The notes under the pieces were generated by a model. It made no database searches. It saw only the letters and a list, made by a program, of their open reading frames with translations, and was not told the origin of the DNA. From contig DCWQ01000003.1 in the NCBI GenBank assembly GCA_002328185.1, positions 1-50,732 on the forward strand: DNA of 50,732 nucleotides, read 5' to 3'. Every line of letters starts with the position of its first letter. Position 1 is the stretch's first letter. The DNA is from Dehalococcoidia bacterium UBA2158 (lineage in GTDB: Bacteria; Chloroflexota; Dehalococcoidia; Lucifugimonadales; UBA3495). This document shows, in pieces, positions 41,420 to 50,333 of this stretch. The position numbers were made by a program, and so were the translations under genes.

Positions 41420-44400
41420 TGGTCAGGATGGTAGATAGGGCGGAAACTCCGGGGACTAACTTCAATGCGATCCGCATCTCCATTGCATCCCCTGAACAGA
41501 TACTCAACTGGTCTCACGGCGAGGTAACCAAGCCTGAGACCATCAACTACCGCACATTGCGTCCGGAGAAGGACGGTCTCTTCTGTGAGAGGCTGTTCGG
41601 CCCCACCAAGGACTGGGAATGCTTCTGCGGCAAGTACAAGCGCATCCGCTACCGCGGTGTGATCTGCGACCGCTGCGGAGTTGAAGTCACGCGTTCCAAG
41701 GTTCGCCGGGAGCGCATGGGGCATATCCGCTTGGCCGCCCCCGTGGCCCACATCTGGTTCAGCAAGACCACGCCCAGCCGGCTGGGTCTGCTGTTGGACC
41801 TGTCTCCCAGGAACCTGGAGCGGGTGCTTTACTTTGCCCAGCACATCATCGTGGCTGTGGACGAAGACGTGCGCCTGGAAGCCATTGAATTAGAACAGGC
41901 CAAGTTCGACTTGGAACTGAAGAAAGCGCGCCGGCAGGCCGAGGCCCGCACCGAAACGCTAAAAGAACGTTTGGGAGGCGCCGAAGCAACGGCTAACGAA
42001 CCTGTCACTGAGGACTCTGCAGAAGAGTCTGGTGAAGAGGCAGCTGCCGCCGAAGACGTAGTCGAAGAGACCGTCGCCGAAGTCACCGAAGAGACTGGTG
42101 GCGTCGATGAAGACGCTCCCGTTCTGCTGGAAGAGCCACAAGTTGAGATGGATCCGGTTGCCATCCAAGCAGAGATCGACGCCGTCGCCGACCTATTGGC
42201 CACGGAAGAAGGTCAATTGGAAGAGCAACTCAAGGCCGCAATCGACGAGCTAGAAGACCTGCGCATCCACAAGCTCATCGCCGAGACCCGCTACCGGGAA
42301 CTGAAAGAGGCTTACGGAGACGTGTTCGAAGCGAACATGGGCGCCGAGGCCATCTTGGCCATCCTGAAAACCACCAACCTGGAAGCCCTCAGAGACCAAC
42401 TGGTCAATGAGGTGCATTCCACCTCCGGCCAACGGCGGAAGAAAGCCATCAAGCGCCTGCGCGTGGTGGAGTCCTTCCGGAATAGCGGCAACCGCGTTGA
42501 GGACATGATCCTCTCCGTGTTGCCCGTGCTGCCTCCTGAGTTGCGCCCCATGGTGCAATTGGACGGCGGACGGTTCGCCACCAGCGACCTGAACGACCTC
42601 TACCGCCGCGTTATCAACCGCAACAACCGGTTGAAGAGACTCATGTCTCTGGGCGCGCCAGAGATCATCATCCGCAACGAGAAACGGATGCTGCAGGAGG
42701 CGGTCGACGCACTGATTGACAACGGCCGCCGGGGCCGCCCCATCCAGGGCAGCCATAACCACAAGCTGAAATCACTGTCTGATCTGCTGCGGGGCAAGCA
42801 AGGGCGTTTCCGCCAGAACCTGCTGGGCAAGCGGGTGGACTACAGTGGGCGCTCCGTGATCGTCGTGGGCCCTGAGCTCAAGATGGACGAGTGTGGATTG
42901 CCCAAACGCATGGCCCTTGAGCTGTTCAAGCCCTTCGTCATGCACCGCCTGGTGATCCTGGGCATAGCGCCTAACATCAAGAACGCCAAGCGCATGGTCG
43001 AGCGCGCCCGGGGGGAGGTCTGGGACATCCTTGAAGATGTGATCAAAGACCGCCCCGTGCTGATAAACCGCGCCCCCACGCTGCACCGGCTGGGCATCCA
43101 AGCCTTTATGCCCGTGCTCATCGAGGGCAACGCTATCCAGATTCACCCGCTGGTCTGCTCCGCATTCAATGCAGACTTCGACGGCGACCAGATGGCCGTC
43201 CACGTTCCCCTGTCCCGTATGGCGGTGCTAGAAGCGAAAGAAATCATGCTCAGCACCCACAATATGCTGTCGCCCGCATCCGGAGACCCGCTGGTGGCGC
43301 CCACGCTAGACATGGTGATGGGTTGCTACTACCTGACGGAGATCCGAGAAAACACCGCCGGCGCAGGAAGTAAATTCAACGACTTTGACGAGGCCAGCAT
43401 CGCTTACGCGTCCGACCTTATAGACCTGCACGCCCCGATCCACGTCCGCGAAGTCCGCAACTACGTCGGCGAATGGGTCGAGACCACCCTGGGTCGCATG
43501 ATCTTCAACGAGATTCTGCCGGCGAAGATCGGGTTCCAAAACATCCTGATGGACCGGGGCACCCTAAAAGACCTGACTGCCGACCTTTACCGGACTCTCA
43601 CCAACGAGGAGACCGCCGAGGTCTTAGACGGCGTCAAGGACCTGGGTTTCCATTACGCGACCACGTCCGGAATAACCATCGCCATCAACGACATCCAGGT
43701 TTCCGCCAAGAAGCCCCAGGTGTTGGAAGAAACCACTGAGCTGGTCAACCTATTTGAAGACCAGTTCCTCTCAGGCCTTATCTCCGATGAGGAGCGGTAC
43801 GAGAAATCCGTGGACGCCTGGACCAAAGCTTCTGACCGGACCACCGAGTTCGTGGAAGAAGAGCTGCCCAACTACGGCGGCATCGCCGTGATGGCAGTTT
43901 CGGGCGCCAAGGGTAACATCTCTCAGATCAAACAGATGGCCGGTATGCGCGGCCTGATGAGCAACCCGAAAGGACGCATCATCGACCTCCCCATCAAGTC
44001 CAGTTTCCGTGAGGGTCTAACGGCCCTGGAATACTTCATTTCCACTCACGGAGCGAGGAAAGGCCTGGCAGACACCGCCCTCAGGACCGCCGACAGTGGT
44101 TACCTGACCCGGCGGCTGATCGATATCGCCCAGGAGATGATCATCCTGGAAGAAGACTGCGGGACCATCGATTCATACTGGGTCGTGCCCCGCCCCGAAG
44201 ACGAGACCGGAAAAACGCTTCCCGAGCGGATCAACGGCAGGCTGGCCGCCGCTCTGGTAGCCCATCCCGAGACCGGCGAGATACTGATCGACCGCAACCA
44301 GATATTTAACCTTGAGATCGGCCAGGCCTTGGTCGATGCCGGGATCAGAGAAGTGGCAGTGCGCTCTCCATTGATCTGCGAATGCCAAAGAGGCGTGTGC

Positions 44401-45915
44401 CAGTCCTGCTACGGCCGGCTGCCCGCCACCGGGCTATTCGTTGAGATGGGACAGGCCGTCGGCATCATCGCCGCCCAGAGCATCGGCGAGCCCGGCACCC
44501 AATTGACCATGCGGACGTTCCACACTGGCGGTATTGCCGGTCTGGACATCACCAGCGGTCTTCCCAGGGTAGAGGAGCTCTTTGAGGCGCGCGTGCCCAA
44601 GGGAGCAGCCATCCTGGCCGACATTGACGGCGTGATCGAGATGGAGTCCGACGAAGAAGGCCGCCGCCTCAGAATCACCAGTAAAGAAGAATTCCGCGAG
44701 GACTACCAGGCCCCGGAGAACGGCCTGATCCTGGTGGATGAGGGCGAAACCGTCGAGCCAGGGATGGTCCTGGCCACCAGCATGCCCGCGCTCAAGAACA
44801 AGAAGTCCAAGGCCGCCATCAAGAAGGCCGCCGAAGATGCTATCGAAGCAGCCCAATCCGGTGAAGGCGAGGCCATCGAACAGGTGGTAGCCAACATCGG
44901 AGGCCGCGTTGAGATCGACGGCGACGTCATCTCCATCGTCTGGGACGATGTGGAAGTTCGCGAGCACCTGATTCTCGCGTCCTCCTACATGTTGGTTAAA
45001 GACGGCGACAACGTCATGGCCGGCGAGCCGCTGATCAGCGGGCCGCTGAACCCCCATGACATTCTCCACATCCGCGGTAAAGATGACCTGCAAAGCTACC
45101 TGGTCGACCAGGTGCAACAGGTCTATCAGTCACAGGGTGTGGCGATCCACGACAAACACATCGAGATAATCCTCCGGCAGATGCTCCGCCGCGTTCAGGT
45201 GGAGTCCACCGGAGACTCGGATTTCATACCCGGCCAAATGGTCGACAAATTCCAGTTCCAAGACCAGAACGCCAAAGTGCTGGCCGAGGGTGGAGAACCC
45301 ACCACCGCCAAGCCCATCCTGCTCGGTATAACCCGGGCATCTCTGCTGACCGACAGCTTCCTGTCCGCGGCCTCCTTCCAGGAGACCACCAGGGTGCTGA
45401 CCCAAGCAGCGGTGAGCGGGGCACAGGACTGGCTCCAGGGACTGAAAGAGAACGTCATCATCGGCAGGCTCATCCCAGCCCGGGTCGAAATACCCGGCAT
45501 GGAAGAACTGCTGAAGCCCCAACCGGTGCCGGAGATCGCCGCGGTGTCCCTCGAAGGGTGGTTGGGTGCGAGCGACGGCGAAGAAGCCGCTCCCAGTGGC
45601 GCCCTCGACCAACTTGTTGATGAAGACGATGTTCCCGCCGAGCCCAATATCTTTACCGACGGCAACGATGGAGCAGGTGAAGAAGCGGCGGCGAACACAG
45701 ACTCTCCGGAGATGGCCGTCGAAGAAGAAGAGGACGACACTCCTGTAGACGCCCCGGACGACGAACTCGATGCCGAAGAGGAAGAGGACGAAGACCTGGA
45801 CGTGGCTGAGACCGGCGAGCTCAGCACCAACGGCACAAGTCCGGCCTTTGGAGAAGAGGATGCGGAGGGGAACGACGAACCAACCGTCGCCACAGATAAT
45901 GAGGGAGACGAATAG
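41419..45915 (+). CDS. rpoC: DNA-directed RNA polymerase subunit beta'
   Basis: 1498 aa. The N-terminal zinc site is Cys68, Cys70, Cys83, Cys86 (CFCGKYK...CDRCGVEV). The catalytic Mg motif NADFDGD is at 584-590. The second zinc site ends at Cys987, Cys994, Cys997 (CECQRGVCQSC). The trigger-loop/bridge segment includes TMRTFHTGG. Two low-complexity acidic stretches stand out. One is at about 186-250 in the N-terminal coiled-coil/clamp region (PVTEDSAEESGEEAAAAED and on). The other is a C-terminal tail, about 1385-1498, that is largely Asp, Glu, Ala and Thr. GGAG at 41407-41410 lies inside the rpoB end. Confidence 0.98.
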   Translation: MVRMVDRAETPGTNFNAIRISIASPEQILNWSHGEVTKPETINYRTLRPEKDGLFCERLFGPTKDWECFCGKYKRIRYRGVICDRCGVEVTRSKVRRERMGHIRLAAPVAHIWFSKTTPSRLGLLLDLSPRNLERVLYFAQHIIVAVDEDVRLEAIELEQAKFDLELKKARRQAEARTETLKERLGGAEATANEPVTEDSAEESGEEAAAAEDVVEETVAEVTEETGGVDEDAPVLLEEPQVEMDPVAIQAEIDAVADLLATEEGQLEEQLKAAIDELEDLRIHKLIAETRYRELKEAYGDVFEANMGAEAILAILKTTNLEALRDQLVNEVHSTSGQRRKKAIKRLRVVESFRNSGNRVEDMILSVLPVLPPELRPMVQLDGGRFATSDLNDLYRRVINRNNRLKRLMSLGAPEIIIRNEKRMLQEAVDALIDNGRRGRPIQGSHNHKLKSLSDLLRGKQGRFRQNLLGKRVDYSGRSVIVVGPELKMDECGLPKRMALELFKPFVMHRLVILGIAPNIKNAKRMVERARGEVWDILEDVIKDRPVLINRAPTLHRLGIQAFMPVLIEGNAIQIHPLVCSAFNADFDGDQMAVHVPLSRMAVLEAKEIMLSTHNMLSPASGDPLVAPTLDMVMGCYYLTEIRENTAGAGSKFNDFDEASIAYASDLIDLHAPIHVREVRNYVGEWVETTLGRMIFNEILPAKIGFQNILMDRGTLKDLTADLYRTLTNEETAEVLDGVKDLGFHYATTSGITIAINDIQVSAKKPQVLEETTELVNLFEDQFLSGLISDEERYEKSVDAWTKASDRTTEFVEEELPNYGGIAVMAVSGAKGNISQIKQMAGMRGLMSNPKGRIIDLPIKSSFREGLTALEYFISTHGARKGLADTALRTADSGYLTRRLIDIAQEMIILEEDCGTIDSYWVVPRPEDETGKTLPERINGRLAAALVAHPETGEILIDRNQIFNLEIGQALVDAGIREVAVRSPLICECQRGVCQSCYGRLPATGLFVEMGQAVGIIAAQSIGEPGTQLTMRTFHTGGIAGLDITSGLPRVEELFEARVPKGAAILADIDGVIEMESDEEGRRLRITSKEEFREDYQAPENGLILVDEGETVEPGMVLATSMPALKNKKSKAAIKKAAEDAIEAAQSGEGEAIEQVVANIGGRVEIDGDVISIVWDDVEVREHLILASSYMLVKDGDNVMAGEPLISGPLNPHDILHIRGKDDLQSYLVDQVQQVYQSQGVAIHDKHIEIILRQMLRRVQVESTGDSDFIPGQMVDKFQFQDQNAKVLAEGGEPTTAKPILLGITRASLLTDSFLSAASFQETTRVLTQAAVSGAQDWLQGLKENVIIGRLIPARVEIPGMEELLKPQPVPEIAAVSLEGWLGASDGEEAAPSGALDQLVDEDDVPAEPNIFTDGNDGAGEEAAANTDSPEMAVEEEEDDTPVDAPDDELDAEEEEDEDLDVAETGELSTNGTSPAFGEEDAEGNDEPTVATDNEGDE

Positions 45916-46876
45916 ACCGGAGTCTGTTCAAGGGCTAGACTTATTCGTGGATCTGGCCCCCAACAACCCCCATCATCTGCGGTTGGCCAATCCGGTGATG
46001 ATTGCCTCTGGGACCTTCGGCTACGACGGTTACGGCAGGGGCATCACCGAAGATATGGATTTGGGCCAACTGGGCGCAGTCGTACCTAAAACATTCACCC
46101 GCCTGCCTAGAGAAGGCAACCCAGAGCCCAGATGGTACCCACAGTCTTACCGTGAGGCTTGGGATGTCGGCGACATTCTGTTTCTCAACGCCATCGGACT
46201 CGCCAACCCCGGCATCGAAGCCGGAATCCGCGATATTACGCCCACCTGGGACCAATGGAACGCTACTTGTGTCCTGAGTTTCTCCTCCGATACCGCCGAA
46301 CAATTCGGCGAGATGGCCGCCATGGCCAACCAGGGGGCCGGGTTCCGGGCAATCGAGCTCAATCTCAGTTGCCCCAATGTGGAAGATGGGTCCCTCTTCG
46401 GCCACAACGCCGAACTAACTGCTCGGGCGGTTGCGGCGGTTAAGGCCAATACAGACCTGCCAGTCCTGGCCAAGCTTGCGCCCAACGTTCCCAGCATCAC
46501 AGACATCGCCAAGGCGGCGGTAGACGCCGGGGCCGATGCCCTGACCATCTGCAACACCATACCGGCCATGCGCATCGACACCGCTACCCGCCAGCCGGTG
46601 CTGGGCAATACTACCGGCGGCCTCTCCGGCGTCGGTCTGCGCCCCGTATCACTGGCCCTGGTCTACCAGGTCTCCAAAATGGTGGATGTGCCGATCATCG
46701 GCGTCGGCGGAATATTTTCCGGCGAGCACGCGGCCGAATACATCCTGGCAGGCGCGTCCGCCGTACAGATAGGCAGTGCCAATCTGGTTGGGCTGACAGC
46801 GCCCTGGCGTATCTTGGCGGAACTCGAGGACTGGATGCGGCAGTCTGGAATCTCCAGCCTGAAAGAACTGGCCTAA
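45899..46876 (+). CDS. pyrD: Dihydroorotate dehydrogenase, class 1 (PyrD)
   Basis: 325 aa FMN TIM-barrel enzyme that oxidises dihydroorotate to orotate in pyrimidine synthesis. LDLFVDLAPNN leads into NPVMIASGTFGYDGYG (about 31-46). Lys64 lies in VVPKTFTR, the active-site Cys158 in ELNLSCPNVEDG, and GVGGIFSGEHAAEYILAGA is the FMN phosphate loop. Cys rather than Ser makes it class 1. The 1B type needs PyrK, which is not adjacent. The reading frame stays open 129 nt upstream, but ATG 45899 gives the family N-terminus. It overlaps the rpoC end by 17 nt and so belongs to the rpoBC transcript. Confidence 0.93.
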   Translation: MRETNRPESVQGLDLFVDLAPNNPHHLRLANPVMIASGTFGYDGYGRGITEDMDLGQLGAVVPKTFTRLPREGNPEPRWYPQSYREAWDVGDILFLNAIGLANPGIEAGIRDITPTWDQWNATCVLSFSSDTAEQFGEMAAMANQGAGFRAIELNLSCPNVEDGSLFGHNAELTARAVAAVKANTDLPVLAKLAPNVPSITDIAKAAVDAGADALTICNTIPAMRIDTATRQPVLGNTTGGLSGVGLRPVSLALVYQVSKMVDVPIIGVGGIFSGEHAAEYILAGASAVQIGSANLVGLTAPWRILAELEDWMRQSGISSLKELA

Positions 46877-47001
46877 AAGACGCCGTCTTGCAGGTGAAAT
46901 GGGCCATAGGGGTGTGCATCCCCCCACGACTTTGGATACAATATAACTGGTTTTGCCGTGCCTGCTAGTCTCAGGCGCCAATACACGAGGTCTAGATATA
47001 G

Positions 47002-49632
47002 ATGGTTTCCGTTCTCCAAAAAGTGCTTGGCGACCCCAACGAAAAAGCGTTGAAAAAGCTAACTCCTTTCGTAGCTAAGATCAATGAACTAGAACCGGAA
47101 TTCCAAAAGATGACCGACGAAGAACTCGTGGCGATGACCGAGGAGTTCCAGTCGCGGCTGGCCGAGGGTGAATCGCTGGAGGACATGGTCCCAGAGGCCT
47201 TCGCCACCGTGAGAGAGGCCGCGCGCCGTACCCTGAAACAACGCCACTACGATGTTCAACTCATCGGCGGGTTGGTCCTGCACATGGGCCAGATCGCCGA
47301 GATGAAGACCGGTGAAGGCAAGACCCTGGTCGCCACACTGGCCGTCTACATCAATGCACTTGAGGGCAAGGGCGTCCACGTAGTCACCGTCAACGACTAC
47401 CTGGCCCGCCGCGATCCAGTCTGGATGGGCAAGATCTACCATGCGCTGGGACTGACGGTCGGTTGCCTGCAACACGACAACAGTTACATGTACGACCCCG
47501 AAGTCACCGATGCCCCCACCGGCATGGAATTTCTCCGGGCTGTTTCGCGCCCGGAGGCCTACCATGCTGATATAACCTACGGCACCAACAACGAATTCGG
47601 CTTTGACTATCTCCGCGACAATATGGCGCTAGACAAGGCCAATCGGGTCCAGAGAGAGCTGAACTACGCCATTGTGGACGAGGTCGACAACATCCTCATC
47701 GACGAGGCCCGGACACCCCTGATCATCAGTGGCCCGGCAGAAGAGCCGGTACAGCTCTACCAAAGCTTCGCCAAGCTTGTGACCCGGCTGGACGATGAGA
47801 CCGATTTCACCATCGACGAACGCACGCAGTCGATCTCCTTGACCATCGACGGCATCTCCAAGATGGAGAAGTGGACCAATACCGACAACCTCTACGACCC
47901 TGAGAATTACCACCAGGTCCATTACATGGAGAACGCCCTGACCGCGGAAGTCAACAAGATCCGGGACAAAGACTATGTGGTGCAGGACGGCGAAGTGGTC
48001 ATCGTCGACGACTTCACCGGGCGTCTGCAACCCGGTCGCCGTTGGTCCGACGGCCTGCATCAGGCGGTCGAGGCCAAAGAGGGCGTCAAGATACAGCGGG
48101 AGAGCATCACCTACGCCACCATCACCCTTCAGAACTATTTCCGCCTGTACCAGAAGCTCGCCGGCATGACCGGTACGGCTCTCACCGAACAGGACGAGTT
48201 CTACAAGATCTACGGGCTGGAAGTCGTGGCGGTGCCCACCAATCTACCCATGTCCCGGGATGACAACTCAGACCTTGTTTTCCAGACCGAAGATGGGAAG
48301 TGGAATGTGGTCGTCGAGGATATCGTGACACTCCATGAAACCCACCAGCCGGTGCTGATCGGCACCACCTCCGTGGAAGACTCCGAATACCTGAGCGACC
48401 GCCTGAAAAAACGGGGCGTGCCGCATCAGGTGTTAAACGCCAAGAACCACGAGCATGAGGCCACCATCGTCGCCCAGGCAGGCCGGCTGGACGCCGTAAC
48501 CGTGTCCACGAATATGGCCGGCCGCGGTACCGATATCGTGCTGGGCGGCAGCGACAATGACCGTGACGGCTGGGAGGACGAGCACAGCCAGGTCATCGAG
48601 CTTGGTGGTCTCTACGTCATCGGCACCGAGCATCACGACGCTCGCCGTATCGATAACCAGCTAAGGGGCCGCGCCGGACGCCAAGGCGACCCCGGCAATT
48701 CCCAGTTCTATGTTTCTTTGGAAGATGAACTGATGCAACGGTTCGGCGGCGACCGGATCAAGTCGATCATGGGCTGGGCCGGTCTGGACGAAGAGACCCC
48801 CGTTGAGAACAAGATCATCACCAAGTCCATCGGAAATGCGCAAGTCAAGGTCGAGGGTTATCACTTTGACATGCGGAAACACCTTCTTGACTATGACGAT
48901 GTCCTCAACAAGCAACGTGAGGTCATCTACGAGGACCGCTTCGAGGCCCTGAGCGGCGAGTCTCTCAGGGAAAAATTCGTTAACATGCTGCGGCGCGAGT
49001 TCGCGGACGCGGTAAATCACCACCTGCCCGGAAAACACGTCGACGACTGGAATCCCACCGGCCTGATCGATGAGATACGGCAGGTCTGTCCCCTGCCTCC
49101 GGAGCTAGCCACCGAGGAACAGATCTACGAATGGAGCCGCGAACAGATCGATGACATCCTCGAAGACTTCGCCGAGACGGTCTACGAGGCCCGGGAACAG
49201 GACGTTGGCGAAGAACAGGCGCGGACCATCGAGCGGTTGTTGCTGTTACGGGGCATCGACAGCCACTGGGTGCAGCACCTGACGGCCATGGAGAACCTGC
49301 GCACCGGGGTCGGATTGCAAGCCTACGGCCAAAAAGACCCGTTGGTGGTATACCGCACGGAAGGGAATAAAATGTTCGGCGACTTGCAGGTGGCGATCGA
49401 GACTGAGGTGGTGCACACCGTGTTCCACGCCACGCTCACCCAAACACCTGCACAGACTACCGGGCGGCGCCAGTCTGCCGCCAATACACTCAAAGAAAGC
49501 CCGATGAAGGCGGTCAACGACTCCAACCGCTCCCCATCCCCCGTAGCTTCCGGCGGAAAAATAGGGCGCAACGCCAGTTGCCCCTGCGGCAGCGGCAAGA
49601 AGTACAAACGCTGCCACGGAGCCACCACCTAG
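47002..49632 (+). CDS. secA: Preprotein translocase ATPase SecA
   Basis: 876 aa motor that drives preproteins through SecYEG. Walker A MKTGEGKTL is at 101-109, the DEAD-type DEVD at 226-229, and the motif GRGTDIVLGGSDND, REPEATed helicase motif QLRGRAGRQGDPG and VENKIITKSIGNAQ follow. The C-terminal zinc tail is Cys860, Cys862, Cys871, His872 (SCPCGSGKKYKRCHG), used to bind SecB or ribosomes. GAGG at 46987-46990 lies 11 nt before the ATG. GATACAATATAAC at 46935-46947 may contain a -10 box, but no -35 is clear. The gap to pyrD is 125 nt. Confidence 0.98.
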   Translation: MVSVLQKVLGDPNEKALKKLTPFVAKINELEPEFQKMTDEELVAMTEEFQSRLAEGESLEDMVPEAFATVREAARRTLKQRHYDVQLIGGLVLHMGQIAEMKTGEGKTLVATLAVYINALEGKGVHVVTVNDYLARRDPVWMGKIYHALGLTVGCLQHDNSYMYDPEVTDAPTGMEFLRAVSRPEAYHADITYGTNNEFGFDYLRDNMALDKANRVQRELNYAIVDEVDNILIDEARTPLIISGPAEEPVQLYQSFAKLVTRLDDETDFTIDERTQSISLTIDGISKMEKWTNTDNLYDPENYHQVHYMENALTAEVNKIRDKDYVVQDGEVVIVDDFTGRLQPGRRWSDGLHQAVEAKEGVKIQRESITYATITLQNYFRLYQKLAGMTGTALTEQDEFYKIYGLEVVAVPTNLPMSRDDNSDLVFQTEDGKWNVVVEDIVTLHETHQPVLIGTTSVEDSEYLSDRLKKRGVPHQVLNAKNHEHEATIVAQAGRLDAVTVSTNMAGRGTDIVLGGSDNDRDGWEDEHSQVIELGGLYVIGTEHHDARRIDNQLRGRAGRQGDPGNSQFYVSLEDELMQRFGGDRIKSIMGWAGLDEETPVENKIITKSIGNAQVKVEGYHFDMRKHLLDYDDVLNKQREVIYEDRFEALSGESLREKFVNMLRREFADAVNHHLPGKHVDDWNPTGLIDEIRQVCPLPPELATEEQIYEWSREQIDDILEDFAETVYEAREQDVGEEQARTIERLLLLRGIDSHWVQHLTAMENLRTGVGLQAYGQKDPLVVYRTEGNKMFGDLQVAIETEVVHTVFHATLTQTPAQTTGRRQSAANTLKESPMKAVNDSNRSPSPVASGGKIGRNASCPCGSGKKYKRCHGATT

Positions 49633-49932
49633 GGGTATTATTCCCGGGTCGCGCCAATCTCACTCACTTATCTTGAGCGAATGAGCCATGTGGGTAGCGC
49701 AGTAGATTTCGACTTTCGCCGGAAGGAGGAGAGTGCTAGGGTGAGGACGACGCTTCTCCGTTAGTCAATCAACAGCAGACAGACGTGGTTTGCCTGGATT
49801 CCTGCTTTCGCAGGAATGACGTTGGGCGACGCAAGAACACCCCTCCTCTCGATCATCCTGAGCCTGTCAAAGGATCGCTGTGGAAGGGTAGGACTGGATT
49901 CCGGAGATAATACCCCGAACATCCCCTAACCG
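49633..49932. repeat. 300-nt gap with two dispersed repeats
   Basis: Between convergent secA and the YHS gene. ATTCCTGC (49798-49805) and GCAGGAAT (49810-49817) form a perfect 8-bp hairpin within a repeat of the widespread GGATTCCTGCTTTCGCAGGA class. ATCATCCTGAGCCTGTCAAA plus GGAT at 49852-49875 is a further copy of the main repeat. No gene is seen; no good terminator for secA was found. Confidence 0.6.
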
Positions 49933-50274
49933 TTATTTCCTGCCGAATAACCTGGCGAAGAAACCGGGCTTGTTGGCCGTCGGCGCGGTCTGAGCAGACG
50001 CATCCGGCATGTGGTGCCCGTGGCTGTGGCCGCCGGGACCGTGATCATCGTGGCCCTCTTCAGCAGCGGGTTCCTCATGAGCTCCATGATCGTGCCCTTC
50101 GTGATCGTCGTGGTCGCGAGCTTCAGACATGTATTTCTCCGGTTCTTTGTCGAATGCCACCTTGCAGCCGGGAGCGCAGAAGTAGTAGGTCGTTCCTTCG
50201 TAATCGCTCTGCCCTCCGGGCGGGTTGTCGATGTCCACATCCATCTGGCAGATCGGGTCTATCTCCGTCGCCAT
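49933..50274 (-). CDS. YHS-domain protein with His-rich tail
   Basis: 113 aa from ATG 50274 (AGGAG just upstream; an ATG 21 nt further upstream lacks one). The YHS domain (about 4-55) has DPICQMDVD and YYFCAPGCKVAFDKEPEKYM, with Cys9, Cys33 and Cys37 as likely metal ligands. A flexible segment rich in His, Asp, Glu and Gly follows (HDDHEGHDHGAHEEP, HDDHGPGGHSHGHH), then a basic end FFARLFGRK. No signal peptide. It looks like a small metal-binding or chaperone protein for the copper ATPase next to it; YHS domains are often fused to the N-terminus of such pumps. Confidence 0.88.
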   Translation of the reverse strand: MATEIDPICQMDVDIDNPPGGQSDYEGTTYYFCAPGCKVAFDKEPEKYMSEARDHDDHEGHDHGAHEEPAAEEGHDDHGPGGHSHGHHMPDASAQTAPTANKPGFFARLFGRK

Positions 50275-50333
50275 TCTCGTCTCCTCGTTGTCCACTGGTC
50301 TAGTCGTCTATCAGTTGCCCGCCGGTGGGCAGG

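Noticed and set aside
46910..46925. GGGGTGTGCATCCCC as terminator after pyrD
   Set aside because: Short stem, no T-tract; could be chance in a GC-rich gap.
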